Positions 14,630-22,705 of a DNA stretch of 24,939 nt are shown here, piece by piece (positions within the stretch are counted from its first letter, which is position 1; every line of letters begins with the position of its first letter). The DNA is taken from contig CAAGCR010000044.1 in assembly GCA_900768425.1 (NCBI GenBank), forward strand, positions 1 through 24,939, read 5' to 3'. The notes beneath the pieces were generated by a model. That model had not been told where the DNA came from, made no database searches, and saw nothing but the letters and a program-made list of their open reading frames with translations. The stretch is from Clostridia bacterium (lineage in GTDB: Bacteria; Bacillota; Clostridia; Christensenellales; UBA1242). Both the position numbers and the translations under genes were made by a program.

Positions 14630-17200
14630 TTATTCGCTTCTTAATGCTTTAACTGGGTCTTTTTTAGCGGCAATTCTTGCCGGTATTAAGCCCGCTAATA
14701 GAGTTAAAATTGTTGAAATTGCGATTAAAATCACCATATCGGTTACTTTTAAAATTGCCATATTTGTTGTCACTGCCCCAGCGGCAACTTTTATTATTAT
14801 TTTGCTTATTGGAAAAGTTAGTACAAATGACACAATAACACCAATTAGTCCTGCGGTTAGACCTATTATAAAGGTTTCCATATTGAACACTCTTGAAATG
14901 TCTTTTTTTCTTGCACCTATACTTCTTAGCACACCTATTTCTTTTGTTCTTTCAATAACCGATGTATATGTTATAATGCCAATCATAATTGATGACACCA
15001 CAAGCGAAATTGCGGCAAAAGCTATTAGCACATAGGATACAATATTAACCATTTGTCCTAAGGTTGAAGTTATAAAGCCCGTTGTATCAGAATAAACAAT
15101 TTTGTCCTTTTCTTCGGTGCAAGTAGCATTAAAGTCTTTTATCATATTAATTATGCTATCTTTGCCCTTAAAGTTTTTAGGGAAAAATCTAATACTGATT
15201 GGAATACTGCTTATGCCTAGTTGTTGCATTGCAACTTCATAAGCATCTTCATCTGAAAGTGTGTAGCCGTATTGTTTATCTAAAAATTCATTAATTTCTT
15301 CTATGCTGGCAAAACCATTGCGTGGCAAGATTGAAGATATTTCGCTTACAGATAAAACATAGTTATCTAAAAATTTAAGATTGCCCGCTTGCTTGTTTGC
15401 TTTTTGTTTTCTTACAATTAATGAATTTTGGCAATTTTGTGAGTAAAATTCTTCAAAACTTGGCATATAGGCAAGACCATCATTTAAAAGCTCTATGCCA
15501 TCATCTTTTATTCTTAAAATACCACTAATTTTCATTGTGATTGTGGAAGAAGTGTACGCATTTTTTAATGCAGTTTGGTCGTTTATTGCAAGTTTATTAA
15601 AACTATCTATATGAGCAAAATCATCACTTTCATTGCCCGTTTGTGTGTAGCCATCTTCATATTTTGGAGAGTAATAGTCATCATTGGTTATAACCTTGTA
15701 TTCTTTCCCAATAATGCTATCAAAACTGATGTTTTTATAACTTGATGCACTTACCGCTTCATATTCAATACCCAAAGCACTTAATGTGCTTACAGAAATT
15801 TTATTGCCAGCACCTACAACCAAAACTATATCTGTGCTATATGATGAACCCGTATTTTGTTTTGGCATTTCGCCCGCTATTAAATCGTATTGTTCCATAA
15901 CAAAATCGGTATTATTTAGCATTGGATAAATTGGAGAAGATGAACTGCCGGTTAGAATGCTTGTTGTATTTTTTCTAACCGCATATGAATATGTAATTTG
16001 CTCTGTAGAACCTTCTTGTGTTTTTACATTTTTTGTTATTAATCTTACTGGCAAGTAATAGTTGTAATCTATAACATTTATTTTTTCACTATTATTCTCT
16101 TTGTCTTGTTTTTCAAACTCTCTTACAGTATTTACAAAATTAGATGTTAGGTTATTATAATGCCCATACTTTACATATTGAACCATAGGATTATATGGCA
16201 CAATTTCATCTTCTGAGCCACCAGATGAATCATCTTCATTCCCAAAACTTTTAAAGGAGTCCATATCAACACTGATTGCAGACACTGTTATTGGATAATT
16301 GCCCAAAGCGTTGGACTGCATTGCCGAGATATAACTATTTAAGCCGGTACTAACTGCAAGTACAAGCGCTATGCCTATAATACCAATACTGCCAGCAAAA
16401 CTTACCAAAAGTGTTTTTCCTATTTTTGACATTAAATTTTTAAAAGACAAACTAAAAGCGGTAAAAATGCTCATTGCACTTTTATTCTTTTTTGTTGGTT
16501 TTACTTCGGTAATTTCTTCAGTTTTAAACGGTGCGGAGTCACCAACCAAATTGCCATCTAAAAGATTAATTACTCGCGTAGAATATTTATCGGCAAGTTC
16601 TTTGTTGTGAGTTACCATAATTACTAAATGTTCTTTTGATATTTCTTTTAAAATATCCATAACTTGAACACTTGTTTCGCTATCCAAAGCCCCGGTTGGT
16701 TCATCTGCCAAAATTATTTCAGGGTTGTTTACTATTGCTCTTGCAATGGCAACTCTTTGCATTTGGCCACCGGATAATTGATTTGGTTTCTTTTTGGCTT
16801 GCGCTTTTAGACCAACCTTTTCTAGTGCATCTAGTGCCATCTTTCGCTTGTTCTTTTTGTTTGTGCCACCAATAGATAGTGCGAGTTCAACATTTTCAAC
16901 AACTGTTAGATGTGGAATCAGATTGTAACTTTGAAACACAAATCCTATGTAGTGATTTCTGTAAGCGTCCCAGTCCTTGTCTTTAAATTGTTTGGTTGAT
17001 GTACCATTTACAATTATGTCCCCGTAATCGTACCTATCTAACCCACCCAAAATATTAAGGAGCGTGGTTTTACCACATCCACTAGGGCCTAAAATGGAAA
17101 CAAATTCTTTCTCTCTAAAATTGATATTTATATTGTTTAACGCTTTTACAATGGTGTCGCCAGCTGTATAAGTTTTATTAATATCTTTTAATTGTATCAT
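14630..17200 (-). CDS. MacB/FtsX-type ABC exporter, ATPase and permease fused
   Basis: An 856-residue fusion. The N-terminal ATPase has Walker A GPSGCGKT (38-45), signature LSGGQ (141-145), Walker B IILADE (161-166) and the H-loop in VMVTHN-like IMVTHN. After a lysine-rich linker comes the first membrane helix (about 263-288), a large external domain of about 400 residues, then three C-terminal helices of the FtsX fold with the ERTKEIGVLRSIGARKKDI coupling segment and a final RIAAKKDPVKALRSE. This mechanotransmission family (MacB, LolCDE, antimicrobial peptide exporters) does not pump through a channel but moves outside substrates or signals. Substrate unknown. AAGGAG ribosome-binding site; single-gene unit with its own terminator. 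Confidence 0.92.
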   Translation of the reverse strand: MIQLKDINKTYTAGDTIVKALNNININFREKEFVSILGPSGCGKTTLLNILGGLDRYDYGDIIVNGTSTKQFKDKDWDAYRNHYIGFVFQSYNLIPHLTVVENVELALSIGGTNKKNKRKMALDALEKVGLKAQAKKKPNQLSGGQMQRVAIARAIVNNPEIILADEPTGALDSETSVQVMDILKEISKEHLVIMVTHNKELADKYSTRVINLLDGNLVGDSAPFKTEEITEVKPTKKNKSAMSIFTAFSLSFKNLMSKIGKTLLVSFAGSIGIIGIALVLAVSTGLNSYISAMQSNALGNYPITVSAISVDMDSFKSFGNEDDSSGGSEDEIVPYNPMVQYVKYGHYNNLTSNFVNTVREFEKQDKENNSEKINVIDYNYYLPVRLITKNVKTQEGSTEQITYSYAVRKNTTSILTGSSSSPIYPMLNNTDFVMEQYDLIAGEMPKQNTGSSYSTDIVLVVGAGNKISVSTLSALGIEYEAVSASSYKNISFDSIIGKEYKVITNDDYYSPKYEDGYTQTGNESDDFAHIDSFNKLAINDQTALKNAYTSSTITMKISGILRIKDDGIELLNDGLAYMPSFEEFYSQNCQNSLIVRKQKANKQAGNLKFLDNYVLSVSEISSILPRNGFASIEEINEFLDKQYGYTLSDEDAYEVAMQQLGISSIPISIRFFPKNFKGKDSIINMIKDFNATCTEEKDKIVYSDTTGFITSTLGQMVNIVSYVLIAFAAISLVVSSIMIGIITYTSVIERTKEIGVLRSIGARKKDISRVFNMETFIIGLTAGLIGVIVSFVLTFPISKIIIKVAAGAVTTNMAILKVTDMVILIAISTILTLLAGLIPARIAAKKDPVKALRSE

Positions 17201-17362
17201 TTGTATACTCCTTTTTTGTAAAATAATGTTAATTATATATGCTTAATGCTTAAAATGAATCGCAAACAATAAATAATGGTAAAAATTAAATATATTTTTG
17301 TATGTGTGTATTTTACTGAAAATTTATAATAACGGCAAGTATTTTAGTGTTTGTTCACTATT

Positions 17363-18280
17363 TTAGTTTTCTCTAACAAAATCCATTACCGCAACTGCAC
17401 CATCACTGCACGCAGTGACTATCTGTCTTAGCGTGGTATTTCTAACATCGCCTATTGCGTATACATTTTTTAGGTTGGTTTGCATTTTTTCATTGGTTTC
17501 TATAAAACCATCGTTGGTTAATTTAACTTGGTTTGCAAAAAGTTCTGTGTCTGGTTTTCTGCCTATGGCAATAAATATGCCATCGGTTTGTAAATATCTT
17601 TTTTCGTTAGTCAATTTGTTTAAAATCTCAATTTTTTGCAATTTTTCATCACCAATTAGGTCGGTTACAACATAATTTGTTAAAATTTCTATTTTTGCAT
17701 CTTTTCCCAAAGCTAAGGCTTTTACTTTATTTAATGTGCTTTCTTGTGCTCTGAAAACTTCTCTCCTATGCACTAGATATATCTTTTTTGCTATGTTGCT
17801 TAAATATAAACAATCAACCATTGATGTGTTTCCACCACCCACAACCGTAACAACTTTATCTTTGAAAAAATTGCCGTCACAAGTGGCACAATAACTGAGT
17901 CCTTTGCCTAAAAACTGTTTTTCGTTGTTTACATCTAACGATTTTGCATATGCACCGGTTGCAATTATAACCGCTTTTGCAGAATATGTGTCTTTGTGAG
18001 TTGTTACGGTTTTTATATCATTTGTCAAACTGCAAGACACAACTTCTTCGGTTTTAAAAACGACTCCTAAATTTTTTGCTTGATTTTTCATTTTTATTGA
18101 CAAATCATAACCATTAATTTCTTCAAATCCTGGATAATTTTTTATATTGTTAATTTCTGCAACTTGTCCACCCGCATAAGACTTTTCAAGCAAAAGCACT
18201 TTTTTGTTTGCCATTGCACCATATATCCCGGCAGTAAGTCCAGCCGGACCAGCACCTATAATTATTATATCGTATTCCAT
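17363..18280 (-). CDS. trxB: Thioredoxin-disulfide reductase
   Basis: FAD enzyme passing electrons from NADPH to thioredoxin. With the start chosen here (305 residues) the FAD loop GAGPAG is at 9-14, redox centre CATCDG at 131-136 (Cys131, Cys134), NADPH loop GGGNTS at 148-153, and the C-terminal YAIGDVRNTTLRQIVTACSDGAVA. An in-frame ATG 12 codons upstream (18316) would add MKQIYYIGGYNK, but has no ribosome-binding site, whereas the ATG at 18280 follows a GGGGGG purine run 9 nt away and starts at the expected point of the Rossmann fold. Alone in its unit. The hairpin array at 18338 lies upstream. No thioredoxin gene in the window. Confidence 0.95.
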   Translation of the reverse strand: MEYDIIIIGAGPAGLTAGIYGAMANKKVLLLEKSYAGGQVAEINNIKNYPGFEEINGYDLSIKMKNQAKNLGVVFKTEEVVSCSLTNDIKTVTTHKDTYSAKAVIIATGAYAKSLDVNNEKQFLGKGLSYCATCDGNFFKDKVVTVVGGGNTSMVDCLYLSNIAKKIYLVHRREVFRAQESTLNKVKALALGKDAKIEILTNYVVTDLIGDEKLQKIEILNKLTNEKRYLQTDGIFIAIGRKPDTELFANQVKLTNDGFIETNEKMQTNLKNVYAIGDVRNTTLRQIVTACSDGAVAVMDFVREN

Positions 18281-18337
18281 TTTGTTATACCCCCCAATGT
18301 AGTAAATCTGTTTCATTTTAAAAATAATTCATTATTT

Positions 18338-18510
18338 GTTGCGTAGCAACTTAGACCATAACCGCAAGCGAATGCTTGCACTTCACTGCAAATTGCTCGC
18401 AATTTGTTCACCGCGAGATGTAATCTCGTTCACTGCAAAACACAAAAGTGTTTTGTTCACTTTTATTTTAACAATAATTATTCAGTCATCAATCATCATT
18501 CTTCATTCAA
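18338..18510. repeat. Hairpin array, family 1, copy D
   Basis: Leading hairpin GTTGC-GTA-GCAAC (18338-18350), then 18364-18379 GCAAGC-GAAT-GCTTGC; 18389-18406 CAAATTGC-TC-GCAATTTG; 18414-18428 CGAGAT-GTA-ATCTCG; 18436-18455 CAAAACAC-AAAA-GTGTTTTG. Linkers TTCACTG, TTCACCG, TTCACTG and final TTCAC match copies A and C, while hairpins 2 and 4 have stems not seen in copy A. The tail to 18510 has stop codons in all three minus-strand frames and reaches to 9 nt from the pfk stop. It lies between trxB and the pfk-like gene. Confidence 0.85.
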
Positions 18511-18518
18511 ACAATATT

Positions 18519-19394
18519 CTACAATTCTACCGTTTCAAACTTATTATTTTTATATATCACCATTACATTATATATGCTCTTTTTAACGCAATCTGACACT
18601 TTTTGAGCAAAGCCGGCAGACATAACTAAATCGGTTTTGCTGGCATAACCACCGCGTTGAACATAGCCGACTACTGCCGATTTTATATCTCTATGTGGCA
18701 GGTTATCTTGCAAATATTTTTTTAGTTCATCTATATCAACTGTGTTTTCCTGCAAAATTATTATTGGTGCATTATTGGTTTTTAATTCGTTTTTAACCGC
18801 TTTTAATAAATCTTGTTTTGTGCTTTTATCTGTAAATGTATAGCACGCTTTTAATTCTTTTGCAACGCTATTTGCAATGTCTGGACAATGCCTGCCCATA
18901 ACTTCGTAAATGCAAGTGCGGTCAAAGGCTTTCATAGATGTATCCACTTTTTGAATAAAATCTATCGCGTTATTTACCGCCGTTGAGTAGCCTATTGAAT
19001 AATCGCTTTGCTTTATGTCATTATCTATGGTGGTTGGTATAAAAATGCAATTTATTCCGGCATTTTTTAATAATTTTGTACCTTGCAAAGAACCATTGCC
19101 ACCCATAACAATTAAAACATCAATTTTTTGATTTTTTAAATTATTTACACATTTTTTAAAGCCCGCTTCGGTCATAAATTCTTGACTTCTTGAACTTTTT
19201 ATAATAATTCCGCCTTTTTTTCGCTCGTTGTATAGTGTTTTTAAATCAAATTTGGCAATTTCGTTATCAATTATGCCTTGTAAACCATGATAATACAAAA
19301 TAATGTTATGTTTTTTTAGTTTTGAACAAAGAGTGTACAAGCATTGATTCATTCCTGCTCCATCGCCACCACTTCCTATTATTGCTATATTCAT
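18519..19394 (-). CDS. 6-phosphofructokinase-like protein with altered active-site residues
   Basis: Group A phosphofructokinase fold, 291 residues against about 320 in E. coli PfkA; the C-terminal helix region is short. Kept: GSGGDGAGMN near the start, R69 (PfkA R72), TIDND at 122-126 (catalytic Asp124, Asp126), R159 in FDRTCIYEVMGR (R162), E216 (E222) and R247 in VQRGG (R243). Changed: GGDGS is GGNGS, placing Asn100 where PfkA has Mg-binding Asp103; the residue before TIDND is Thr (Gly in ATP-, Lys in PPi-type enzymes); and the YDR motif is TDL, losing the R252 equivalent. PfkA numbering is from memory. It may be a slow, altered-specificity or regulatory paralogue. AGGAG ribosome-binding site. 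Confidence 0.85.
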   Translation of the reverse strand: MNIAIIGSGGDGAGMNQCLYTLCSKLKKHNIILYYHGLQGIIDNEIAKFDLKTLYNERKKGGIIIKSSRSQEFMTEAGFKKCVNNLKNQKIDVLIVMGGNGSLQGTKLLKNAGINCIFIPTTIDNDIKQSDYSIGYSTAVNNAIDFIQKVDTSMKAFDRTCIYEVMGRHCPDIANSVAKELKACYTFTDKSTKQDLLKAVKNELKTNNAPIIILQENTVDIDELKKYLQDNLPHRDIKSAVVGYVQRGGYASKTDLVMSAGFAQKVSDCVKKSIYNVMVIYKNNKFETVEL

Positions 19395-19579
19395 TTTATT
19401 CTCCTTATGATTTTTTTATTGCAAAGATTTATTTGCAATAATTTTTTAAGTATTTTTTGACAAATTAAGTAAAGCCCGCCCAGTTTGAAAAATAAATATT
19501 GCACTTAAATAGTAAAATATTTGATAATTAATTTTACTATTTAGTAATTATTCATCAGACATTATTTTTCACTAACTCA
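19395..19579. other. Spacer between ung and the pfk-like gene
   Basis: AT-rich, no gene. The right end (19547-19575, TTCATCAGACATTATTTTTC) is a diverged copy of the tail motif of the hairpin arrays and touches the ung stop codon. Confidence 0.4.
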
Positions 19580-20242
19580 CTAGTTCCACATTATTGGTTT
19601 TTTGCCTAGTTTTAATAGAATTTCGTTGCATTTTTTAAAGTGTCCGTTGCCAAAAAATCCGTTGTATGCCGAAAGTGGACTTGGGTGTGCCGATGTTAAT
19701 ATGTAATGCCAGTTATTTGTGATTAGTGGGGCAAAGGCTTTTGCGTTTCCGCCCCAAAGCAAAAATATTACCGGGTCTTGGCGGTCGTTTAGTTTTTTGA
19801 TTATTTCCGCCGTTATGTTTTCCCAGCCCTTACCTTTATGGCTATTTGCTTGACCTTCACGAACGGTTAAAACTGCATTTAAAAGCAATACTCCTTGTTT
19901 TGCCCAGCGTGTTAGGTCACCAGTTGGCTCGCATTTAATTTTGAACTCATCTTCTATTTCTTTGTATATATTTTTTAGGCTTGGTGGAAGCGGAACACCA
20001 TCGGGAACAGAAAAACTCATTCCCATTGCTTGCCCAATTTCGTGATATGGGTCTTGCCCGATTATTACCACTTTAACATCATTAAATTTTACCATATTTA
20101 ATGCATTAAAAATTTGGTTATATGGCGGAAAAATTGTATGCTCGGCATACTCATTATTTAACCATACCTGCAATTTTTTAAAATATTCCTTTTGGAACTC
20201 CGGCTCTAAAATTTCATACCAGTTTTTTGCTATCTGTATCAT
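19580..20242 (-). CDS. ung: Uracil-DNA glycosylase, family 1
   Basis: Removes uracil from DNA to start base excision repair. The 220-residue length is standard. Catalytic water-activating motif GQDPYH at 62-67 (Asp64), the LLLNAVLTVREGQANSHKGKGWE segment (119-141), and the DNA-intercalating HPSPLS at 186-191 followed by YNGFFGNGHF. There is no ribosome-binding site before the ATG; instead TATAAT ends 7 nt upstream, which points to a leaderless mRNA beginning at the start codon. Works with dut to keep uracil out of DNA. A repeat tail motif touches the stop codon. Confidence 0.97.
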   Translation of the reverse strand: MIQIAKNWYEILEPEFQKEYFKKLQVWLNNEYAEHTIFPPYNQIFNALNMVKFNDVKVVIIGQDPYHEIGQAMGMSFSVPDGVPLPPSLKNIYKEIEDEFKIKCEPTGDLTRWAKQGVLLLNAVLTVREGQANSHKGKGWENITAEIIKKLNDRQDPVIFLLWGGNAKAFAPLITNNWHYILTSAHPSPLSAYNGFFGNGHFKKCNEILLKLGKKPIMWN

Positions 20243-20249
20243 ACCAAAT

Positions 20250-20278
20250 ATTATATATATTTTTAAAATTCATAACAA
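20250..20278 (-). promoter_or_regulatory. ung promoter, placed for a leaderless transcript
   Basis: On the minus strand TTGTTA (20273-20278), 17 bp, TATAAT (20250-20255), then 7 nt (ATTTGGT) to the ATG. The expected start point is the A of the start codon. Confidence 0.65.
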
Positions 20279-20346
20279 GTAAAATATTTGTTTTTTTATT
20301 AAAATATGTATAGAAACTTTTACTATTATATTAAATGCAGAAAAAA

Positions 20347-20402
20347 TGCAGGGGAAACTTTTTAATAAAAAGATTTTCCCTGCACTCTTTCAAAAATTTT
20401 TA
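20347..20402. repeat. Family 3 hairpin repeat, copy 2
   Basis: TGCAGGGGAAACTTTTT, AAT, AAAAAG, A, TTTTCCCTGCA (20347-20384), followed by CTCTTTCAAAAATTTTT. Compared with 3606 the arm has GGGGAAA for GGGAAAA, which makes a G.U pair in plus-strand RNA and an A.C mismatch in minus-strand RNA. Confidence 0.7.
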
Positions 20403-20469
20403 ATATTTTAAATAATAGTTTGCAAACTTACTAAATTAGGCAAAACAACTAAGATTTGCATAGTAGTAT

Positions 20470-20550
20470 CTTTCGCCCCCTGTCAGGGGGCAAAGGTCTG
20501 TGCTTGTCAAAATTTTGTGATTAATACAGTGTTTGTGGTAATCCAAACTA
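20470..20550 (+). repeat. Family 2 GC-hairpin repeat
   Basis: CTTT, bulged C, GCCCCC (20475-20480), TGTCA, GGGGGC (20486-20491), AAAG, then GTCTGTGCTTGTCAAAATTT and GTGATTAATACAGTGTTTGT. The latter half aligns with 339-390 (GGTTGTCAAAAGTTTG, TTAATACAGAGTTTGTGG). Stem bases differ between copies but pair perfectly in each. Confidence 0.75.
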
Positions 20551-20576
20551 TATGTATTAAAAATTTAGAAACAACC

Positions 20577-20675
20577 GCAAACCGAATGGTTTGCACTTCA
20601 CTGCGAACAATTTATTGTTCGTTCACTGCGAGATGAAATCTCGTTCACTCCAAAATACATTCGTATTTTGTTCAC
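20577..20675. repeat. Hairpin array, family 1, copy C
   Basis: Four hairpins: 20577-20594 GCAAACC-GAAT-GGTTTGC; 20604-20621 CGAACAAT-TT-ATTGTTCG; 20629-20643 CGAGAT-GAA-ATCTCG; 20651-20670 CAAAATAC-ATTC-GTATTTTG. Linkers TTCACTG, TTCACTG, TTCACTC and final TTCAC. Hairpin 1 differs from copies A and D in both arms with the GAAT loop intact. A TTCATCAATCATCAG tail (20689-20705) leads to the gpmI stop codon. With 20347-20550 this fills the gap between gpmI and ung. Confidence 0.85.
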
Positions 20676-20722
20676 TATAATTATCATTAATTCATCAATC
20701 ATCAGTTGTTGAGTTAGCAGCA

Positions 20723-22264
20723 TTAACAATCATAGTCTGTGTTATGTTTACACGCTTTTTCTTGCTGAAATAATGGTGAGTCCATATAGGTTGGAATTGG
20801 TAGGTTTAATAATTTTAGTATGGTTGGAGCGATGTTTGCTAGTTTACCTGTTGGTTGAAGTTTTACTGTTTTGTATTTTTTGGAGCATAGAATAACTGGC
20901 ACTGGGTTGGTTGTGTGTGAGGTTATTATTTCGCCATCTTTACCTATCATTTCTTCCGCGTTGCCATGGTCTGCGGTGATTAGGCAGTCGGCATTGTTTT
21001 GTAGGCTGGCATCAACAATTTTTTGTACACATTCATCTACTACTTTAATGGCTTTTATTGCTGCGTTTAAATCTCCGGTGTGACCTATCATATCGGCATT
21101 GGAAAGGTTTACCAAAATGAAATCATATTTGTGGCTGTTAATTGCATCTACCACCCCTTGTGTAATTTCGTAGGCTTTCATTTGTGGCACACTTGCGAAA
21201 GATAGCACATTAAAACTGTCAATAAGTTTTCTATCTTCGCCCACATTTGGGGCTTCAATTCCGCCATTAAAGAAGAAAGTTACGTGAGCATATTTTGTTG
21301 TTTCGGAAATATGGAGTTGTTTAAGACCTGCATCTGAAACAAGTCTACTTAAATTGTTTTCAATTTTAAAAGGTGGAAACGCTATGCTTACATTTTTAAA
21401 AGTTGCATCATATTCCGTAAAGCAAGTATAGTGCAAATTTTTAAAATGGATATGTGGAAATTCGTTAAATGAGTCAACCGTAAAACTTTCGGTGATTTCT
21501 CTTGCTCTATCGGTGCGATAGTTAAAGAATATTACGCTATCGCCATCTTTAATAGGTTTAAAATCTACAAGTTTTGTTGGCAAAAAGAATTCATCATAGA
21601 CCTTATTTGCATAACTTTCTTTAAAAGCTTGCTCGTAAGTTAGTTCGCCTGCACCTTGACTTATTAGCATATCATAAGCCTTTTGAACCCTGTCGTAACG
21701 TTTTTCTCTATCCATTGCGTAAACTCTGCCACAAAGTGAACCTATTTTAACATTTTTGCCTTTTATATACTCATCAATTTCTCTAACAAAGCCTAGTCCG
21801 CTATCTATATGCGTATCTCTGCCATCTAAAAATAGATGCAAAACCACATTTTGGCAAGCATTCATTTGTGCTAAATCTATCAATGCTTTTAAGTGGTCAA
21901 TGTGCGAATGTACTCCACCATTTGAGCAAAGTCCCATAAGATGTAATGTGCTATTGTTTTTGTTTGCGAACTGACAAGACTCGTTTAGTACGCTATTTTT
22001 GAAAAAAGATTTATCTTTAATTGCGTTATTGATGCGAGATAAATCTTGGAACACAACTCTGCCCGCACCTAAATTCAAATGTCCTACTTCACTATTGCCC
22101 ATTTGACCGGCGGTTAGCCCAACCGCTTCACCACTCGCTTCAATTTGTGTGTATGGATATTCGCTTTTTAATTTTTTTAGATTAGGAGTGCCTTGAAGTT
22201 TTACTGCGTTGCCCTTTTCTTCTTCTCTTATTCCAAAGCCATCCATTATAACCAAAGTAACCAT
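20723..22264 (-). CDS. gpmI: 2,3-bisphosphoglycerate-independent phosphoglycerate mutase
   Basis: Interconverts 3- and 2-phosphoglycerate in glycolysis by way of a phosphoserine intermediate and two metal ions (usually Mn). The 513 residues are standard. MDGFG with Asp8, the nucleophile Ser58 in GQMGNSEVGHLNLGAGR, LFLDGRDT, the YRTDRAREI segment, NADMIGHTGD and TADHGNAEEM (metal ligands), and SHTTNPVPVIL. The C-terminus (QQEKACKHNTDYDC) extends beyond the usual end with two Cys. It follows the zinc-ribbon gene by 1 nt, with its AAGGAT ribosome-binding site inside that gene's end, so the two form an operon. The hairpin array C lies just downstream. Confidence 0.97.
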   Translation of the reverse strand: MVTLVIMDGFGIREEEKGNAVKLQGTPNLKKLKSEYPYTQIEASGEAVGLTAGQMGNSEVGHLNLGAGRVVFQDLSRINNAIKDKSFFKNSVLNESCQFANKNNSTLHLMGLCSNGGVHSHIDHLKALIDLAQMNACQNVVLHLFLDGRDTHIDSGLGFVREIDEYIKGKNVKIGSLCGRVYAMDREKRYDRVQKAYDMLISQGAGELTYEQAFKESYANKVYDEFFLPTKLVDFKPIKDGDSVIFFNYRTDRAREITESFTVDSFNEFPHIHFKNLHYTCFTEYDATFKNVSIAFPPFKIENNLSRLVSDAGLKQLHISETTKYAHVTFFFNGGIEAPNVGEDRKLIDSFNVLSFASVPQMKAYEITQGVVDAINSHKYDFILVNLSNADMIGHTGDLNAAIKAIKVVDECVQKIVDASLQNNADCLITADHGNAEEMIGKDGEIITSHTTNPVPVILCSKKYKTVKLQPTGKLANIAPTILKLLNLPIPTYMDSPLFQQEKACKHNTDYDC

Positions 22265-22265
22265 A

Positions 22266-22532
22266 TTAATTATCCTTTATCTTATCTACATTTGCTGTGC
22301 AATATGGACATTTTGTTGCAGTTTTATCAATCAAAGTGCCACAATATTCGCATTTAATTTTATTATTTGCCACATTATTTGGTTTATAGTCCTGTTTTTG
22401 CATTTCTTGTTTATTTAACTCTTTTGCTTTGTTTATTATACTGCCAAACACAAAAGCAAATGCAAACACAAATATAGCCATAAATATGAAAACTATTATA
22501 AAAATTGTAAACGGTTTAATTGCTAAAATCAT
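22266..22532 (-). CDS. Single-helix membrane protein with a C-terminal zinc ribbon
   Basis: An 88-residue protein: membrane helix at about 8-32 (very hydrophobic, Phe-rich), a polar linker with KELNKQEMQKQDYK, and a zinc ribbon with Cys61, Cys64, Cys75 and Cys78 (CEYCGTL...KCPYC). The ribbon would face the cytosol or outside depending on topology; the short N-terminus and the basic residues after the helix suggest a cytosolic ribbon. Strong AAGGGGGG ribosome-binding site. It is first in an operon with gpmI (1-nt gap), but no functional link is evident. Similar small TM/zinc-ribbon proteins are common and uncharacterised in Bacillota. Confidence 0.85.
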   Translation of the reverse strand: MILAIKPFTIFIIVFIFMAIFVFAFAFVFGSIINKAKELNKQEMQKQDYKPNNVANNKIKCEYCGTLIDKTATKCPYCTANVDKIKDN

Positions 22533-22690
22533 ATATCCCCCCTTGCCAACATTTTTAAATGTTTTAGATGATTAATTTCAAAAACAAACAAAAATATAGT
22601 GAAAAATATTTTTTATTTAGTTTTTAAATTATCTTTACATAAATATTTTAAAATTTTTTACGATAAAATGCAAACAAAACATAATATTTA

Positions 22691-22699
22691 TGATATACT
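22691..22699 (+). promoter_or_regulatory. tlyA extended -10 promoter, placed for a leaderless transcript
   Basis: TGATATACT is an extended -10 element (TGn plus TATACT, 22694-22699). Only 6 nt (TTTTGT) separate it from the ATG at 22706, so the transcript should begin at or next to the start codon. No Shine-Dalgarno sequence and no good -35 box are present. Confidence 0.55.
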
Positions 22700-22705
22700 T
22701 TTTGT

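Noticed and set aside
18281..18316. Longer TrxB start at 18316
   Set aside because: It lacks a ribosome-binding site and adds a tail outside the family; the ATG at 18280 has a purine run at the right distance.
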